From positions 1-64,000 of the forward strand of contig NZ_QBKR01000005.1 in the NCBI RefSeq assembly GCF_003054245.1: 64,000 nt of DNA, read 5' to 3'. How positions within the stretch are numbered: the stretch's first letter is position 1; each line of letters begins with the position of its first letter. Below the pieces are notes generated by a model. The model saw nothing but the letters and a program-made list of their open reading frames with translations, was not told the DNA's origin and made no database searches. A program made the translations under genes and the position numbers. This document shows, piece by piece, positions 1 through 8,871 of the stretch. Source of the DNA: Melghirimyces profundicolus (GTDB taxonomy: Bacteria > Bacillota > Bacilli > Thermoactinomycetales > DSM-45169).

Positions 1-424
1 ATGAAGGCCATGAGCCACCACATGGCCGGACCCTTCATATGATCCAACAACCCTCCTCCGATCATCGGACCGAAGAAGAGACCCAATTGCCCCAAGTTGT
101 TGGCACCGTAGTAAGTGCCCCGCATCCGATCAAGGACAAGGAGGATTCGATTTGAGAATAGACGATGAAAAATAAAATCCCTGCCAGCACAAAATAGCGT
201 AACGCCCGATCGCGCCGGATCACTTTCCAACATTCACGAAAGGGAACCGTATTGGCTTCGGGCCCCTGTACTTTCGGGAGATCGCGACGGTAACGCAATA
301 AAAAGGTGCTTAATGAAAGAAAGTAAAGGGTATAAATGATTCCGGTGTATAGAAAGATCGTCATTCCGAGCGTGTTATAATCAAAAACCATACGATGGGG
401 TGGTATCCCCTGTATTTGACCCAA
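1..424 (-). pseudogene. MFS transporter remnant (internally deleted, runs off the window start)
   Basis: On the minus strand a frame starting near 424 encodes hydrophobic segments and a charged linker typical of the middle of a 12-helix major facilitator, up to about position 165. At about 140-165 the reading frame shifts. The other frame then continues to base 1 with a clear MFS loop: RMRGTYYGA, then GQLGLFFGP and GGGLLDHMKG. In full-length relatives these two pieces are separated by roughly 100 residues, and about 150 residues of N-terminus are also missing here. I read this as a deletion-scarred pseudogene; no intact start or ribosome binding site is seen. The remainder lies outside the window. 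Confidence 0.7.
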
Positions 425-781
425 CGATATTTTTCTTGCCGTGAGAGGGTGCTGGAATTGGAGTGGTAGGACATAGGCACTCTGTGGCTCCCGTCGAAGT
501 AACTTTCATTATGGTATCGGTTCAATCCAATCGGTACAATTCATTCGAAGCACTAAATGAATAATCCAGATAATATAGAAAAGGAGTATCGGGCGTGCTT
601 TGTTGTCTGAGAGGGGATCGAGCTGTTTGTATTACATGACCTCTTTCCGATGAAATAGTGAAAAACCTGACGTTTGACGGATAGTCAGGGGAAGTGAGCT
701 TTGGTACGATAACGATGCACCCAATTCCTATGGGCCTCTACGATTGTTTGAACCATGCCAACAGCGTTGACCCTCTTGCAT

Positions 782-811
782 GCCTCCTCGTTTGAGAGGA
801 GGCTTTTTTTT
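782..811 (+). terminator. Rho-independent terminator
   Basis: Stem GCCTCCT (782-788) pairs with AGGAGGC (797-803) and is followed by eight T. No plus-strand gene is recognisable upstream, so this may be the surviving end of a lost gene. Confidence 0.7.
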
Positions 812-1014
812 GTCTTCTGTGTAGGTTGGCATAAATAAAAAAACCCTGAAGAAGGGGGCTCCGAAAAACACTTCCTGTATCTTCTCGTCGAAGTCTGGAT
901 TCCTAACTCAATGAAAAATGAAATGAAGCCGACCCAGGGCGTGTCAGGCACTTCAAACGAGGGAACGGTTGACGGGACCTTTTAAAAAATAACCGGTAAA
1001 TCATCGGTCAAAAC

Positions 1015-1057
1015 AAAAGAACCCCTCCGGAGGTGAGGTCGAGTAAGGGGTTCTTTT
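1015..1057. terminator. Bidirectional terminator
   Basis: Perfect 12-bp inverted repeat AAAAGAACCCCT (1015-1026) / AGGGGTTCTTTT (1046-1057). It gives an A-tract/T-tract on both sides and is placed just downstream of the truncated hydrolase on the minus strand. Confidence 0.75.
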
Positions 1058-1116
1058 GTGTGGGATGTGGTATGACCAAAAAATCTTTGTCCCTTCATCC
1101 CAATCGATGTATAAGA

Positions 1117-1377
1117 TCACAAATTTAGAGAAACATAATCCTGTCCACGGTTTTCGAAACCTCCTTTAGATAAAGGTCCCATAAAGGGGCCTTTATTCAT
1201 GTCAGCTAAAGGAGATCTGATAAACCACTTGCCCAGATGTTCAAATAACTCCAAGTGCTCACCCGCACCGTGAACCAGTACAGCAACAGAGCGGGGGCTG
1301 TTGGGAACCCACATCCGATACCGAAGGTGAATCCCGTCCCATGTGCATAGCCTGTCCTCATGAATCTTAACAGACAC
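1117..1377 (-). pseudogene. Alpha/beta hydrolase (monoacylglycerol lipase-like), truncated after the oxyanion region
   Basis: The 86-residue product begins like a lysophospholipase/monoacylglycerol lipase: two short strands followed by VLVHGAGEH (about residues 33-41), the HG oxyanion-hole signature, and LFEHLGKWF. Family members are 260-300 residues. Here the homology stops at about residue 52 and 30 unrelated residues follow before the stop, so the nucleophile elbow, acid and histidine are absent. A good ribosome binding site (AGGAGG, 1383-1388 on the minus strand) still precedes the ATG. I infer a gene fragment without enzymatic activity. Confidence 0.65.
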
Positions 1378-1512
1378 ATTGCTTCCTCCTGTTGGTTAGG
1401 GCTTCATCCCTCAGTATGTACAAATAGCGGGAAAACCCTTTTCACAGTTTTACCCAAAACCTATAGCCAAGCCCTTCATCATCAGGATTGATCTTTTTTA
1501 CCAATGATCACC

Positions 1513-1543
1513 GGAATATCCGTTTCCATGAATGTGCATCATA
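1513..1543 (+). promoter_or_regulatory. Possible forespore (sigma-G/F type) promoter
   Basis: GGAATA (1513-1518) and CATCATA (1537-1543) are separated by 18 bp, resembling the sigma-G consensus. They lie about 35 bp upstream of a DUF1657 gene, a family often found with spore genes. This is a by-eye match only. Confidence 0.35.
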
Positions 1544-1577
1544 CCTCTTGTCCATCTGAAAAAAGGAGGGAATGAAG

Positions 1578-1784
1578 ATGACCGTCGGAACGAAAATCCA
1601 GCAAACCGTTGCCAGCGCGGAAGGGGTCGCCGCTAATTTAAGGACCTTTGCACTGGATACGGACAATCAGCAGGCCAAACAAATGTACAACCAACTGGCG
1701 CAAAACGTGGACTCCGTTGTCCAACAGTTGAAAAGCCGTGAGCAACAAGTGATGACAGAAGAACCTCAGTATAAGCAACAGTAA
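1578..1784 (+). CDS. DUF1657 domain protein
   Basis: A 68-residue helical protein with the family opening MTVGTKIQQTVAS and the closing EEPQYKQQ, matching the whole length of DUF1657 proteins. These small proteins occur in endospore formers, often near spoVAC/spoVAE-like and yetF-like genes; their biochemical role is not known. I choose the ATG at 1578 rather than the one at 1572 because GGAGGG (1565-1570) lies 7 bases before it and the family begins MTVG. The gene is monocistronic, ended by a strong terminator, and may be under a forespore promoter. None of its usual partners lies next to it here. Confidence 0.88.
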   Translation: MTVGTKIQQTVASAEGVAANLRTFALDTDNQQAKQMYNQLAQNVDSVVQQLKSREQQVMTEEPQYKQQ

Positions 1785-1792
1785 AAATGTGA

Positions 1793-1830
1793 ACCCATCT
1801 CCTTTCCTTGCCAAGGAAGGGGATGGGTTT
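1793..1830 (+). terminator. Terminator of the DUF1657 gene
   Basis: CCCATC-x-CCTTTCCTTG pairs with CAAGGAAGG-x-GATGGG, followed by TTTATTT. It starts 9 bases after the stop codon. Confidence 0.85.
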
Positions 1831-1890
1831 ATTTGCGGTCCCGTAAATCTCAGATTTACGCTCGTGCTATACATAGGGATCCCTATTTAA

Positions 1891-1928
1891 ACAAAAAAAT
1901 AAGCTCCACCTCTCTTTTTGAGATGGAG
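1891..1928 (-). terminator. Minus-strand terminator-like hairpin
   Basis: On the minus strand CTCCATCTC pairs with GAGGTGGAG and is followed by CTTATTTTTTTG. No intact minus-strand gene precedes it within this gap. Confidence 0.5.
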
Positions 1929-2793
1929 TAATGCAGATCGAAGGTGACTCCCACCTGTATGGATCGAATGGAAGATGAATGAATGAGTGCTTCCCCCACT
2001 TACCCAAGCAAAAGTGGGGGATGAGAGGTGCATAACAGTCGTCCCCAATCAGCGGAAGAGGAACAGGACTTGCAATACTCACTATACGTATCAAGGGCAT
2101 ATCCAATGATAAGAAACGATGGCGAAAGGTAGTGAAGGATCGGAGAACGCTTAACACACAAACACCCCACCTGAGCAGGGACGAACCTCCGATAGGGTGT
2201 TTGCGTCCATTTTGGGAGCTATTCTTGAGGCTTACACAAAATCCATATGCAGGTGTGGTGCATTTGTTTACATTTTCTCTTAATTAAGCGGGAAAGACCT
2301 AGCTGATGGAAGCATCCCATTTGAGCAGTTTAATGTGGCATGGAAATCGCTTGATTCCCGGCAAATGGAAACGGCGATATCCGCTAGGGGGTAGCCGGGA
2401 TCAAACATTGTTAGCCTTCAGGTTGTTCACGGATCCTTTTGTTAGATATAGATCTTTGCCTTGTTCTTGCCATATCGGCATTTTTTTCTGTTTCTTTTTT
2501 GGGCCATCGCAATGGCTTTCTTCCCTGCCGGGCGTTTAGGGATGGGAGACAGGAGAGGCGAAATCTGAAGAAGAGGGTTTTTCAATGATATCATCCTCCT
2601 TTAGCGTTTTAAAAAAATCCTATTCTCGAAGATGGCTTTTGAAACGGTGAAAACCTATGAATGGTTATATTGAAACGAAACCCGTTTCCCTTTACGCAAA
2701 AAACAACTCTCCCAAAGGCTTCAGAGGAATCTTGCGAGAAAAGGCCTCTACTGATTTCCGACTCTCCCTGCAGCTGGAGGGATGGATTTAAAG

Positions 2794-2820
2794 AAAAAAA
2801 CCCACCTTTTTGAGTGGGTT
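2794..2820 (-). terminator. Terminator downstream of the small gene at 2995-3186
   Basis: Minus strand: AACCCAC pairs with GTGGGTT followed by TTTTTTC. It lies 175 bases after the stop of the only minus-strand gene upstream. Confidence 0.75.
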
Positions 2821-2994
2821 AGACATGAGTTTGAACTCCTCCCTTTATCTTTATATGTATTGTCCAATACCCGGGTAACCGAGCAGAAGCCCATTTTCGG
2901 CCCTGAAAGGGATGTATGGGACATTCCACATAAAGAAGGTGCACCGTGCGATGACCCGGTTAACCTGGTTGGCTCGTATTCGATCCTCCTGTGT

Positions 2995-3186
2995 TTATTC
3001 CTTCATCAAGGAGATTCGTGATACGGACTGTAGTGGAAATAAGCATTCTTTTTCCCCGCTAACAAAATGAATGACCTTCAACTCTTCATCGAATTCCCTT
3101 ATCTCTCCCTTAGCTATACGGTAATAATTCCCGAGTGTATAAGTAATCTCTACTTTTTTGTGTTCTTCTGCAAGTTTTTTTAACAT
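2995..3186 (-). CDS. Small protein of unknown function (weakly YolD-like)
   Basis: A 63-residue protein: a short charged helix (KKLAEEHKKV) followed by alternating strands (ITYTLGNYYRIAKGEI, EELKVIHFV, ECLFPLQSVSRISL). The layout resembles the small beta-rich YolD-type proteins that accompany Y-family DNA polymerases, but it is shorter and I see no polymerase gene beside it. A strong ribosome binding site (AGGAGG, 9 bases before the ATG) and a terminator downstream support it as a real gene. The sequence upstream on the same strand contains coding-like residues but no intact frame, so a lost partner is possible. Function unknown. Confidence 0.6.
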   Translation of the reverse strand: MLKKLAEEHKKVEITYTLGNYYRIAKGEIREFDEELKVIHFVSGEKECLFPLQSVSRISLMKE

Positions 3187-3475
3187 GTATTAAATCCTCC
3201 TGTTCTCCGGCTACCAGCGTGATCGCTCCGATGGTTTTCCAATAATCGTCGCAACTCGAGACGGAACGACGAAAAAGTCCGCCTTTTACAGGTGCATAGA
3301 CTGTGGGCGTGTGTTACCCTAAAACTTGATATCCCTTTTCGCACCATGAGCTCCCCGTGTAACCCACGGGGATATTTGTATGTATCCTTACGCACCCGAC
3401 ATGATGAAGGGGCATTAGGGTTGAACCTTGCCATACGGTCTGCGGGAAGCTCAGAACACATCGTTGCCTTATACC

Positions 3476-3607
3476 ATGCGAGAGGTGGTAGCCATCACTG
3501 ATCTGATCGGCAGGGGAGATGATCCACAGATGGCCGATTGGATGGTGGAATCCTGGGAAGTGAGTGAAGGGGATTTAGCAGGTATCTTGGAAGGTCCCAC
3601 AGGGTAA
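3476..3607 (+). other. Possible short reading frame or gene remnant
   Basis: Starting at the ATG at 3476 there are 43 codons of protein-like composition (MREVVAITDLIGRGDDPQ..., ending ...ILEGPTG), acidic and amphipathic. No ribosome binding site precedes it, the frame is closed just upstream by a stop near 3420, and I recognise no family. It may be the tail of a decayed gene. The rest of 3187-3655 shows nothing else supportable. Confidence 0.25.
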
Positions 3608-3655
3608 GATAAAACCTGCTATTTATAAAAGCACTTTTAAGCAGGTGAAGCACGT

Positions 3656-4303
3656 TTGAAACCGATCCTGACTCTCATCTTGAGCCTGCTTCTTCACTCC
3701 AGCGTTTTTTGTTCGATGCACCCCGGGGACGACCTTTGGATTCACGTCGATCTATGGAAAAAAAGCTTTACCTGATGGATGGAGATCAAATCCTCGATAC
3801 CTTTCCTGTCGGTGTTGGAAAAGAACAATTCCCCACTCCCATCGGAAACTGGAAGGTGGTTGAAAAGTCCAGAGAATGGGGAGGAGGTTTTGGTCCCCGG
3901 TGGTTGGGACTCAATGTTCCATGGGGGAAGTACGGTATTCACGGCATCAACCGCCCCCATTCCGTCGGCCGTCATGCCAGTCACGGTTGTATCCGCTTGC
4001 TGAATCCGGATATTGAGGCGCTGTTTCCGAAGGTTCCTCTGGGAACCCGGGTTCACATTGAGGGTCCGATTCTGGGGCTGGGGGAAGGACTTCCGAAAAC
4101 ACTGGTTCGTGGAGACCGGGGATCATTGGTCCTCTTGGTTCAAAACCGTTTAAAAGCAGCGGGATACTATCACGGGCCATTGGATGGATGGTTTGGAGCC
4201 GGCTTGGAAAAAGCGGTGAAGAGGTATCAAAAAAGATCATCATTTAAAAATCACAGCCCAAATTCGGTTGGATGAATACCTGCAGTTGGGATTATGGGAA
4301 TAA
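3656..4303 (+). pseudogene. L,D-transpeptidase (YkuD) with C-terminal peptidoglycan-binding domain, two frameshifts
   Basis: Read across two frameshifts, this encodes a complete secreted L,D-transpeptidase. It starts at a TTG at 3656 with a signal peptide (KPILTLILSLLLHSS). A YkuD domain follows, with HGINRPHSVGR and the catalytic SHGCIRLL (Cys in about 3985-4010). A peptidoglycan-binding repeat (RGSLVLLVQNRL, YYHGPLDGWFG) follows, ending in a conserved-looking tail ITAQIRLDEYLQLGLWE at 4301. The frame breaks at the A7 run 3758-3764 (one base short) and at the A5 run 4246-4250 (one base extra). The two errors compensate. Between them a frame from 3709 is open and contains the whole catalytic domain, but without a signal peptide. 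Either two homopolymer sequencing errors or a real pseudogene explains this. Such enzymes cross-link spore or vegetative peptidoglycan. Confidence 0.8.
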
Positions 4304-4490
4304 ACGCGCCAAAAGCCCCTCCGGCCAGCACCAGGAAGGGTGTACGAAAGGGACGGGGAAGGGTGGAATGGGTCGAATAGGGAGACCGGGGATCGGGTTT
4401 CGAGGACCGGGAAGGGGATCGATGTTAAACTGGGTACTGAAAGCGTTGTGAAAAAGTGAGCGGCAGCCTTTACCCAAAGCCGCTCCGGAT
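4304..4490. other. Intergenic spacer before the tandem repeat
   Basis: GC-rich spacer with no ribosome binding site or recognisable frame. It shares short strings such as GAGACCGGG and AAGCGTTGTGA with the repeat units downstream and with dispersed elements elsewhere in the window. Confidence 0.4.
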
Positions 4491-4700
4491 GAGTGCATAG
4501 CGAGACCGGGAGCGAAGCGACCCAGGCGAGACTTGTGCTCTGTGAGTGCATAGCGAGACCGGGAGCGAAGCGACCCAGGCGAGACTTGTGCTCTGTGAGT
4601 GCATAGCGAGACCGGGAGTGAAGGGACCTGGCGAGACTTGTGCTCTGTAAGTGCATAGCGGGACCGGGAGTGAAAGGACCCGGCGAGACTTGGGCTCCGC
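4491..4700. repeat. Four-copy tandem repeat, period 52-53 bp
   Basis: Copies start at 4491, 4544, 4597 and 4649 with GAGTGCATAG (AAGTGCATAG in the last). The first two are almost identical and the third and fourth diverge progressively. Each unit contains GCGAGAC twice (as GCGAGACCGGGAG and GGCGAGACTTG) and ends CTTGTGCTCTGT. The period is not a multiple of three, so it is not a conserved coding repeat. It lies immediately before the mnmE promoter. Confidence 0.9.
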
Positions 4701-4701
4701 T

Positions 4702-4729
4702 TTGATTACCAATAAACGTATGTTAAGAT
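4702..4729 (+). promoter_or_regulatory. Probable mnmE promoter
   Basis: TTGATT (4702-4707) and TAAGAT (4724-4729), spacing 16 bp, about 58 bases before the mnmE start, in a locally AT-rich patch. Confidence 0.5.
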
Positions 4730-4786
4730 TAAAAATTAGGATATTAAGGACGTTACCGATTTGAATACTGATCGAGGTGAAGCGGG

Positions 4787-6163
4787 ATGGAAACGGATAC
4801 GATTGCGGCCATCTCGACCCCCATGGGGGAAGCGGGCATCGCGGTGATCCGTGTCAGCGGACCGGAAGCGATCCAGACAGCCGACCGTATATTTAAGGGA
4901 AAGAACCGTCTGGAAAATGCAGAAAGCCATACGGTTCATTACGGATATATCATCGATCCCGAAACGGGGGATCGGATCGATGAAGTGCTGGTGACGGTGA
5001 TGCGGGCCCCCCGGACCTTCACCCGGGAAGATGTGGTGGAGATCAGCTGTCACGGGGGCATGGTTCCCGTCCAGAATGTGCTGGAAGCCTTACTGACATC
5101 GGGGGCCCGGTTGGCGGAACCCGGGGAGTTTACGAAAAGGGCTTTTTTGAACGGCCGGATCGACCTGTCTCAGGCGGAAGCCGTGATCGATCTGATCCGT
5201 TCCAAAACCGATCGTGCGGCCCGGGTGGCGATGCATCAGGCGGATGGGAGGCTTTCCCGCCTGGTCCGTCGACTGAGAGACGAAATTCTGGAGACGCTGG
5301 CCCACCTGGCGGTCAATGTGGATTATCCCGAATATGATGCGGAGCAATTGACAGCTCAAAAGATTCTGGACCGCTGTCGATCCATCGAAACGGAGTTGGA
5401 TCAATTATTGAAAACGGCCCGGCAGGGAAAAATTTATCGCGAAGGAATCGCCACCGTGATTATCGGAAGGCCCAATGTGGGTAAGTCTTCTCTGATGAAC
5501 GCCTTGGCACATGAGAATAAGGCCATCGTGACGGAAATTCCGGGAACCACCCGGGACGTGATCGAGGAATACGTCAACGTCCGCGGGATTCCTTTACGTC
5601 TGGTGGATACGGCAGGCATCCGCGAGACGGAAGATGTGGTGGAAAAAATCGGTGTGGAACGGTCCCACCGGGCTTTGGAGGAAGCAGATCTCGTGCTGCT
5701 TCTGCTCAACTACGCGGAACCCTTGTCGGAGGATGACCGTAAGCTTCTTTCCATCGCCCGGGAATACACCACCATCGTCGTGGTGAACAAAACCGATCTC
5801 GAGCCGAAGCTGGATCTCGGAGAAGTGGAAAAACTGATCGGTGACTGCCCCCTGATCACCACCTCGATTGTCAAGGAGGAAGGTTTGGACCGTTTGGAGG
5901 AAGCCGTCGCCAATCTCTTCATGGAAGGAAAAGCCCAGTCCGCGGATGCCACCTATGTCAGCAACACCCGTCATATCACCTTATTGAAACAAGCGAAACA
6001 ACAAGTCAGGGACGCCATCGGGGGAGTGGAATCCGGCGTTCCTCTCGACATGGTGGAAATTGATTTGAAAAACGCCTGGCAGTCCCTCGGGGAAATCATC
6101 GGGGAAGCCGTGGCGGAAGATTTGATCGACCAGATTTTTTCCCAGTTCTGTCTGGGGAAATAA
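4787..6163 (+). CDS. mnmE: tRNA modification GTPase MnmE
   Basis: 458 residues, normal length. With MnmG it installs the carboxymethylaminomethyl (or aminomethyl) group at C5 of the wobble uridine of tRNAs, using 5-formyl/methylene-THF, FAD and GTP. The N-terminal THF-binding domain (1-120) opens [20 protein letters not shown] helical domain encloses the Ras-like G domain: G1 GRPNVGKSS (about 226-234), G2 PGTTRD, G3 DTAG, G4 NKTD (about 333). The C-terminus FCLGK carries the invariant Cys. The ribosome binding site is AGGTGA. It is followed 14 bp later by its partner mnmG, as in most Bacillales. The usual upstream genes jag, yidC, rnpA and rpmH are absent. Confidence 0.98.
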   Translation: METDTIAAISTPMGEAGIAVIRVSGPEAIQTADRIFKGKNRLENAESHTVHYGYIIDPETGDRIDEVLVTVMRAPRTFTREDVVEISCHGGMVPVQNVLEALLTSGARLAEPGEFTKRAFLNGRIDLSQAEAVIDLIRSKTDRAARVAMHQADGRLSRLVRRLRDEILETLAHLAVNVDYPEYDAEQLTAQKILDRCRSIETELDQLLKTARQGKIYREGIATVIIGRPNVGKSSLMNALAHENKAIVTEIPGTTRDVIEEYVNVRGIPLRLVDTAGIRETEDVVEKIGVERSHRALEEADLVLLLLNYAEPLSEDDRKLLSIAREYTTIVVVNKTDLEPKLDLGEVEKLIGDCPLITTSIVKEEGLDRLEEAVANLFMEGKAQSADATYVSNTRHITLLKQAKQQVRDAIGGVESGVPLDMVEIDLKNAWQSLGEIIGEAVAEDLIDQIFSQFCLGK

Positions 6164-6177
6164 AGGAGGGAATCCGG

Positions 6178-8061
6178 ATGCCGACTTCGGGTGATCGATT
6201 TGACGTGATCGTGATCGGGGCGGGGCACGCCGGGTGTGAAGCGGCCCTGGCTGCAGCCCGCATGGGTTGCTCCACGCTGCTTCTCACCTTGAGCCTCGAC
6301 ACAATCGCTTACATGCCCTGTAATCCGTCCATCGGGGGACCCGCCAAGGGGCATGTGGTCAGGGAAGTGGACGCCCTGGGTGGTGAGATGGGGCGCAACA
6401 TCGATAAAACGCATATCCAGATGAGGATGCTGAACACCGGGAAAGGGCCGGCGGTATACGCCCTCCGGGCTCAGGCGGACAAGGTGTTGTACCAGCAGGA
6501 GATGAAGAAAACACTGGAAAATGAGCCCAATCTGGTTCTGCATCAGAACATGGTGGAGAGACTCTTGGTAAAAGACGGTCGTTGTGAAGGGGTGCTGACC
6601 CGGACCGGCGCCAAATATTATTCTTCCACCGTGGTCCTGACCACGGGCACCTATCTTCGGGGGAAAATCATCATCGGGGATCTGACTTACGAAAGTGGCC
6701 CCAATAATCAGCAACCCTCCATCAACCTGGCTCACCACCTGCATGAACTGGGCTTTGAAACCGTCCGGTTCAAGACGGGGACACCTCCCCGCGTCAACAA
6801 GTTGACTGTGGATACCGATAAGATGGAAATTCAGCCGGGTGACGACGAACCGCGGGCCTTTTCCTATGAAACGAAGGAAACGATTACCGACCAATTGCCT
6901 TGCTGGTTGACCTATACCAACGAGAAGACCCATGAGTACATCCGCGACAACCTGCACCGGGCTCCGATGTACTCGGGGGTCATCGAAGGCCAGGGCCCCC
7001 GTTATTGTCCTTCGATCGAGGACAAAATCGTCCGTTTCGCCGACAAAAACCGGCACCAAATTTTCCTTGAGCCGGAGGGACGGGAGACGCTGGAGATGTA
7101 CGTTCAGGGGTTGTCCACCAGTCTTCCGGAAGAAGTGCAGCAGTCGATTCTGCGAACCATTGACGGCCTGGAACGGGCGGAGATGATGCGGACGGGATAT
7201 GCCATCGAGTATGATGCGATCGTTCCCACGCAACTGTGGCCGAGCCTGGAAACGAAAAAAGTGGAGAACTTGTTTACTGCCGGTCAGATCAACGGGACCT
7301 CCGGTTACGAGGAAGCGGCGGCACAGGGAATCATGGCGGGAATGAACGCAGCAAGAAAAGTGCAGGGGAAAGAACCCGTCGTGCTCGATCGTTCCGAGGC
7401 GTACATCGGGGTGTTGATCGACGATCTGGTCACCAAAGGGACCAATGAACCGTACCGCCTGCTTACTTCCCGTGCGGAGTACCGTTTGCTGTTGAGGCAT
7501 GACAATGCGGATCTCAGATTGACGAATATCGGATATGAAGTGGGATTGATTTCCGAAGAACGATACCGTCGTTTCACCGCGAAACGGGAAGCGATCGAAA
7601 AAGAGATCGAACGGTTGAGGAATACAAAAGTGAAACCGACCCCGGAAGTGCAAGCCCTTCTTCGGGAAATCGGTTCCAGCAAATTGGATAATGCCGTGGA
7701 ACTGGCCAAGTTGATCAAACGACCCGAGGTGAAATACGAGCATATCCACCGGTTGGCTCCGTCGGATGTCGCACCGGATTCCGAGGTGGCGGAACAGGTG
7801 GAAATCCAGCTTAAATATGAAGGTTATATCAAAAAATCTCTCCAACAAGTGGAGAAGATGAAAAAGATGGAGAACAAACGGATCCCGGATTGGGTGGATT
7901 ATGATAAAGTGAAGGGAATTTCTTCGGAGTCCCGGGAAAAGTTGAAAAAAGTCCGGCCTTTGTCCCTGGGGCAGGCTTCCCGGATTTCCGGGGTCAACCC
8001 TTCCGATCTTTCCATCCTGCTGGTTACCATCGAACAGGGCAGTCATGCCGCCAGCGGTTGA
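6178..8061 (+). CDS. mnmG: tRNA uridine-5-carboxymethylaminomethyl(34) synthesis enzyme MnmG
   Basis: 627 residues, full length. This is the FAD-dependent partner of MnmE in wobble-uridine modification. Visible features: the Rossmann FAD motif [12 protein letters not shown] (about 12-23), [13 protein letters not shown] (catalytic Cys region, about 46-58), the second FAD strand region TGTYLRG, the [12 protein letters not shown] contact, and a C-terminal helical domain for tRNA/MnmE contact. The ribosome binding site AAAGGAGGG is 7 bases upstream of the ATG. It lies between mnmE and rsmG in a likely three-gene operon ended at 8828-8871. A degenerate copy of its first ~110 residues occurs at 8870-10441. 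Confidence 0.98.
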   Translation: MPTSGDRFDVIVIGAGHAGCEAALAAARMGCSTLLLTLSLDTIAYMPCNPSIGGPAKGHVVREVDALGGEMGRNIDKTHIQMRMLNTGKGPAVYALRAQADKVLYQQEMKKTLENEPNLVLHQNMVERLLVKDGRCEGVLTRTGAKYYSSTVVLTTGTYLRGKIIIGDLTYESGPNNQQPSINLAHHLHELGFETVRFKTGTPPRVNKLTVDTDKMEIQPGDDEPRAFSYETKETITDQLPCWLTYTNEKTHEYIRDNLHRAPMYSGVIEGQGPRYCPSIEDKIVRFADKNRHQIFLEPEGRETLEMYVQGLSTSLPEEVQQSILRTIDGLERAEMMRTGYAIEYDAIVPTQLWPSLETKKVENLFTAGQINGTSGYEEAAAQGIMAGMNAARKVQGKEPVVLDRSEAYIGVLIDDLVTKGTNEPYRLLTSRAEYRLLLRHDNADLRLTNIGYEVGLISEERYRRFTAKREAIEKEIERLRNTKVKPTPEVQALLREIGSSKLDNAVELAKLIKRPEVKYEHIHRLAPSDVAPDSEVAEQVEIQLKYEGYIKKSLQQVEKMKKMENKRIPDWVDYDKVKGISSESREKLKKVRPLSLGQASRISGVNPSDLSILLVTIEQGSHAASG

Positions 8062-8106
8062 ATTCCACCGGCCGTCCGTTTTTCATCTGCCAGAAAGGAG
8101 ATCCCG

Positions 8107-8829
8107 ATGGAATGCCGAGATTGGTTGGGTGAACAGGTCCGGGTGGGGTTGGGATTGGAACTGAGCGGCGAACAGTTGGACCGTTTCTCCCTTTACTTCC
8201 GCCTGTTGGTGGAGGGAAACCAAAAGCTGAATCTGACGACGATCACGAAGGAATCGGAAGTGTTTATCAAGCACTTTTACGATTCTCTTACGGTGGCGGG
8301 TCATTTACCCCTGACCAGTATGGAAACCGTCATCGATGTGGGGACCGGGGCCGGGTTCCCCGGACTCCCCCTCAAGATCGCTTTTCCTCATCTTCGCCTG
8401 GTTCTGTTGGATTCCCTCAACAAGCGGGTGACGTTCCTGAAAGAGACAACGGAACAGTTGGGTTTAAAAGGGGTCCAATATCTCCATGCCCGAGCGGAGG
8501 AAGCAGCACGGAACCGATCCCACCGGGAGGCTTACGATCTGGCTGCGGCAAGGGCGGTGGCCAAATTGAATGTACTGTCCGAGTACTGCCTTCCCTTCGT
8601 GAGGAGGGGAGGATGGTTTGTGGCGATGAAGGGCCCGGACGTTTCAGAGGAAATGCAGGAATCCGAGAGGGCGATTCAGGTTCTGGGAGGCACTCCGGTC
8701 GAAACCGTCTCCCTGTCCTTGCCGGAAAATCAAGGAAAACGAAATCTGATTCTCATCCAAAAAAAGAGTCCGACACCGAAAACCTACCCGAGGAAAGCGG
8801 GAACTCCATTGAGAAAACCGGTGAAGTAA
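8107..8829 (+). CDS. rsmG: 16S rRNA (guanine(527)-N7)-methyltransferase RsmG
   Basis: 240 residues. It methylates N7 of G527 in 16S rRNA, a position linked to streptomycin sensitivity. The SAM-binding motif DVGTGAGFPGLP is at about 76-87 and the acidic strand end LLDSLNKRVTFL follows, with the family's AARAVAKLNVL about 50 residues later. The basic, proline-containing tail is typical. Ribosome binding site AAAGGAG with good spacing. It is the last gene of the mnmE-mnmG-rsmG run. Confidence 0.97.
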   Translation: MECRDWLGEQVRVGLGLELSGEQLDRFSLYFRLLVEGNQKLNLTTITKESEVFIKHFYDSLTVAGHLPLTSMETVIDVGTGAGFPGLPLKIAFPHLRLVLLDSLNKRVTFLKETTEQLGLKGVQYLHARAEEAARNRSHREAYDLAAARAVAKLNVLSEYCLPFVRRGGWFVAMKGPDVSEEMQESERAIQVLGGTPVETVSLSLPENQGKRNLILIQKKSPTPKTYPRKAGTPLRKPVK

Positions 8830-8871
8830 AAAGAACGACTGCCTGCCATACAGCAGACAGTCGTTCTTTTT
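8828..8871. terminator. Bidirectional terminator between rsmG and the converging gene
   Basis: AAAAGAACGACTG pairs with CAGTCGTTCTTTT around a 17-base loop region, with T/A tracts on both sides. It ends rsmG (+) and overlaps the stop codon of the converging minus-strand gene. Confidence 0.9.

Larger units (their letters stand above)
425..1116. other. Gene-poor intergenic stretch with two terminator-like hairpins
   Basis: No convincing gene is seen on either strand. The stretch holds a plus-strand terminator at 782-811 and a symmetric hairpin at 1015-1057. An 88-codon minus-strand reading frame (685-951) has no ribosome binding site and no recognisable family, so I do not call it. The stretch is probably eroded sequence, in keeping with the broken genes on either side. 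Confidence 0.5.
1831..2994. other. 1.16-kb stretch without a supportable gene
   Basis: This holds several hairpins: a minus-strand terminator-like element at 1891-1928 (T-rich tail on the minus strand), a 9-bp palindrome CCCCCACTT/AAGTGGGGG at 1993-2020, a 9-bp inverted repeat CAAACACCC/GGGTGTTTG at about 2158-2203, and a minus-strand terminator at 2794-2820. Reading frames of 70-96 codons exist on both strands, but none has a ribosome binding site at a workable distance or a recognisable family. The hairpins could be relics of a mobile element, but no transposase is seen. Confidence 0.5.

Noticed and set aside
1993-2020. IS200/IS605-type end palindrome
   Set aside because: Only one palindrome and no transposase (tnpA or tnpB) is recognisable nearby.
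2306-2539. 77-codon plus-strand frame
   Set aside because: No ribosome binding site, phenylalanine-rich random composition and no family.
4491-4700. CRISPR array
   Set aside because: Units are contiguous without unique spacers of constant length; the period of 52-53 bp is the repeat itself and no cas genes are present.
5971-8046. A 691-codon open frame on the minus strand opposite mnmG
   Set aside because: It is the antisense shadow of a certain gene, has no ribosome binding site and no family resemblance; high GC content produces long antisense frames throughout this window.
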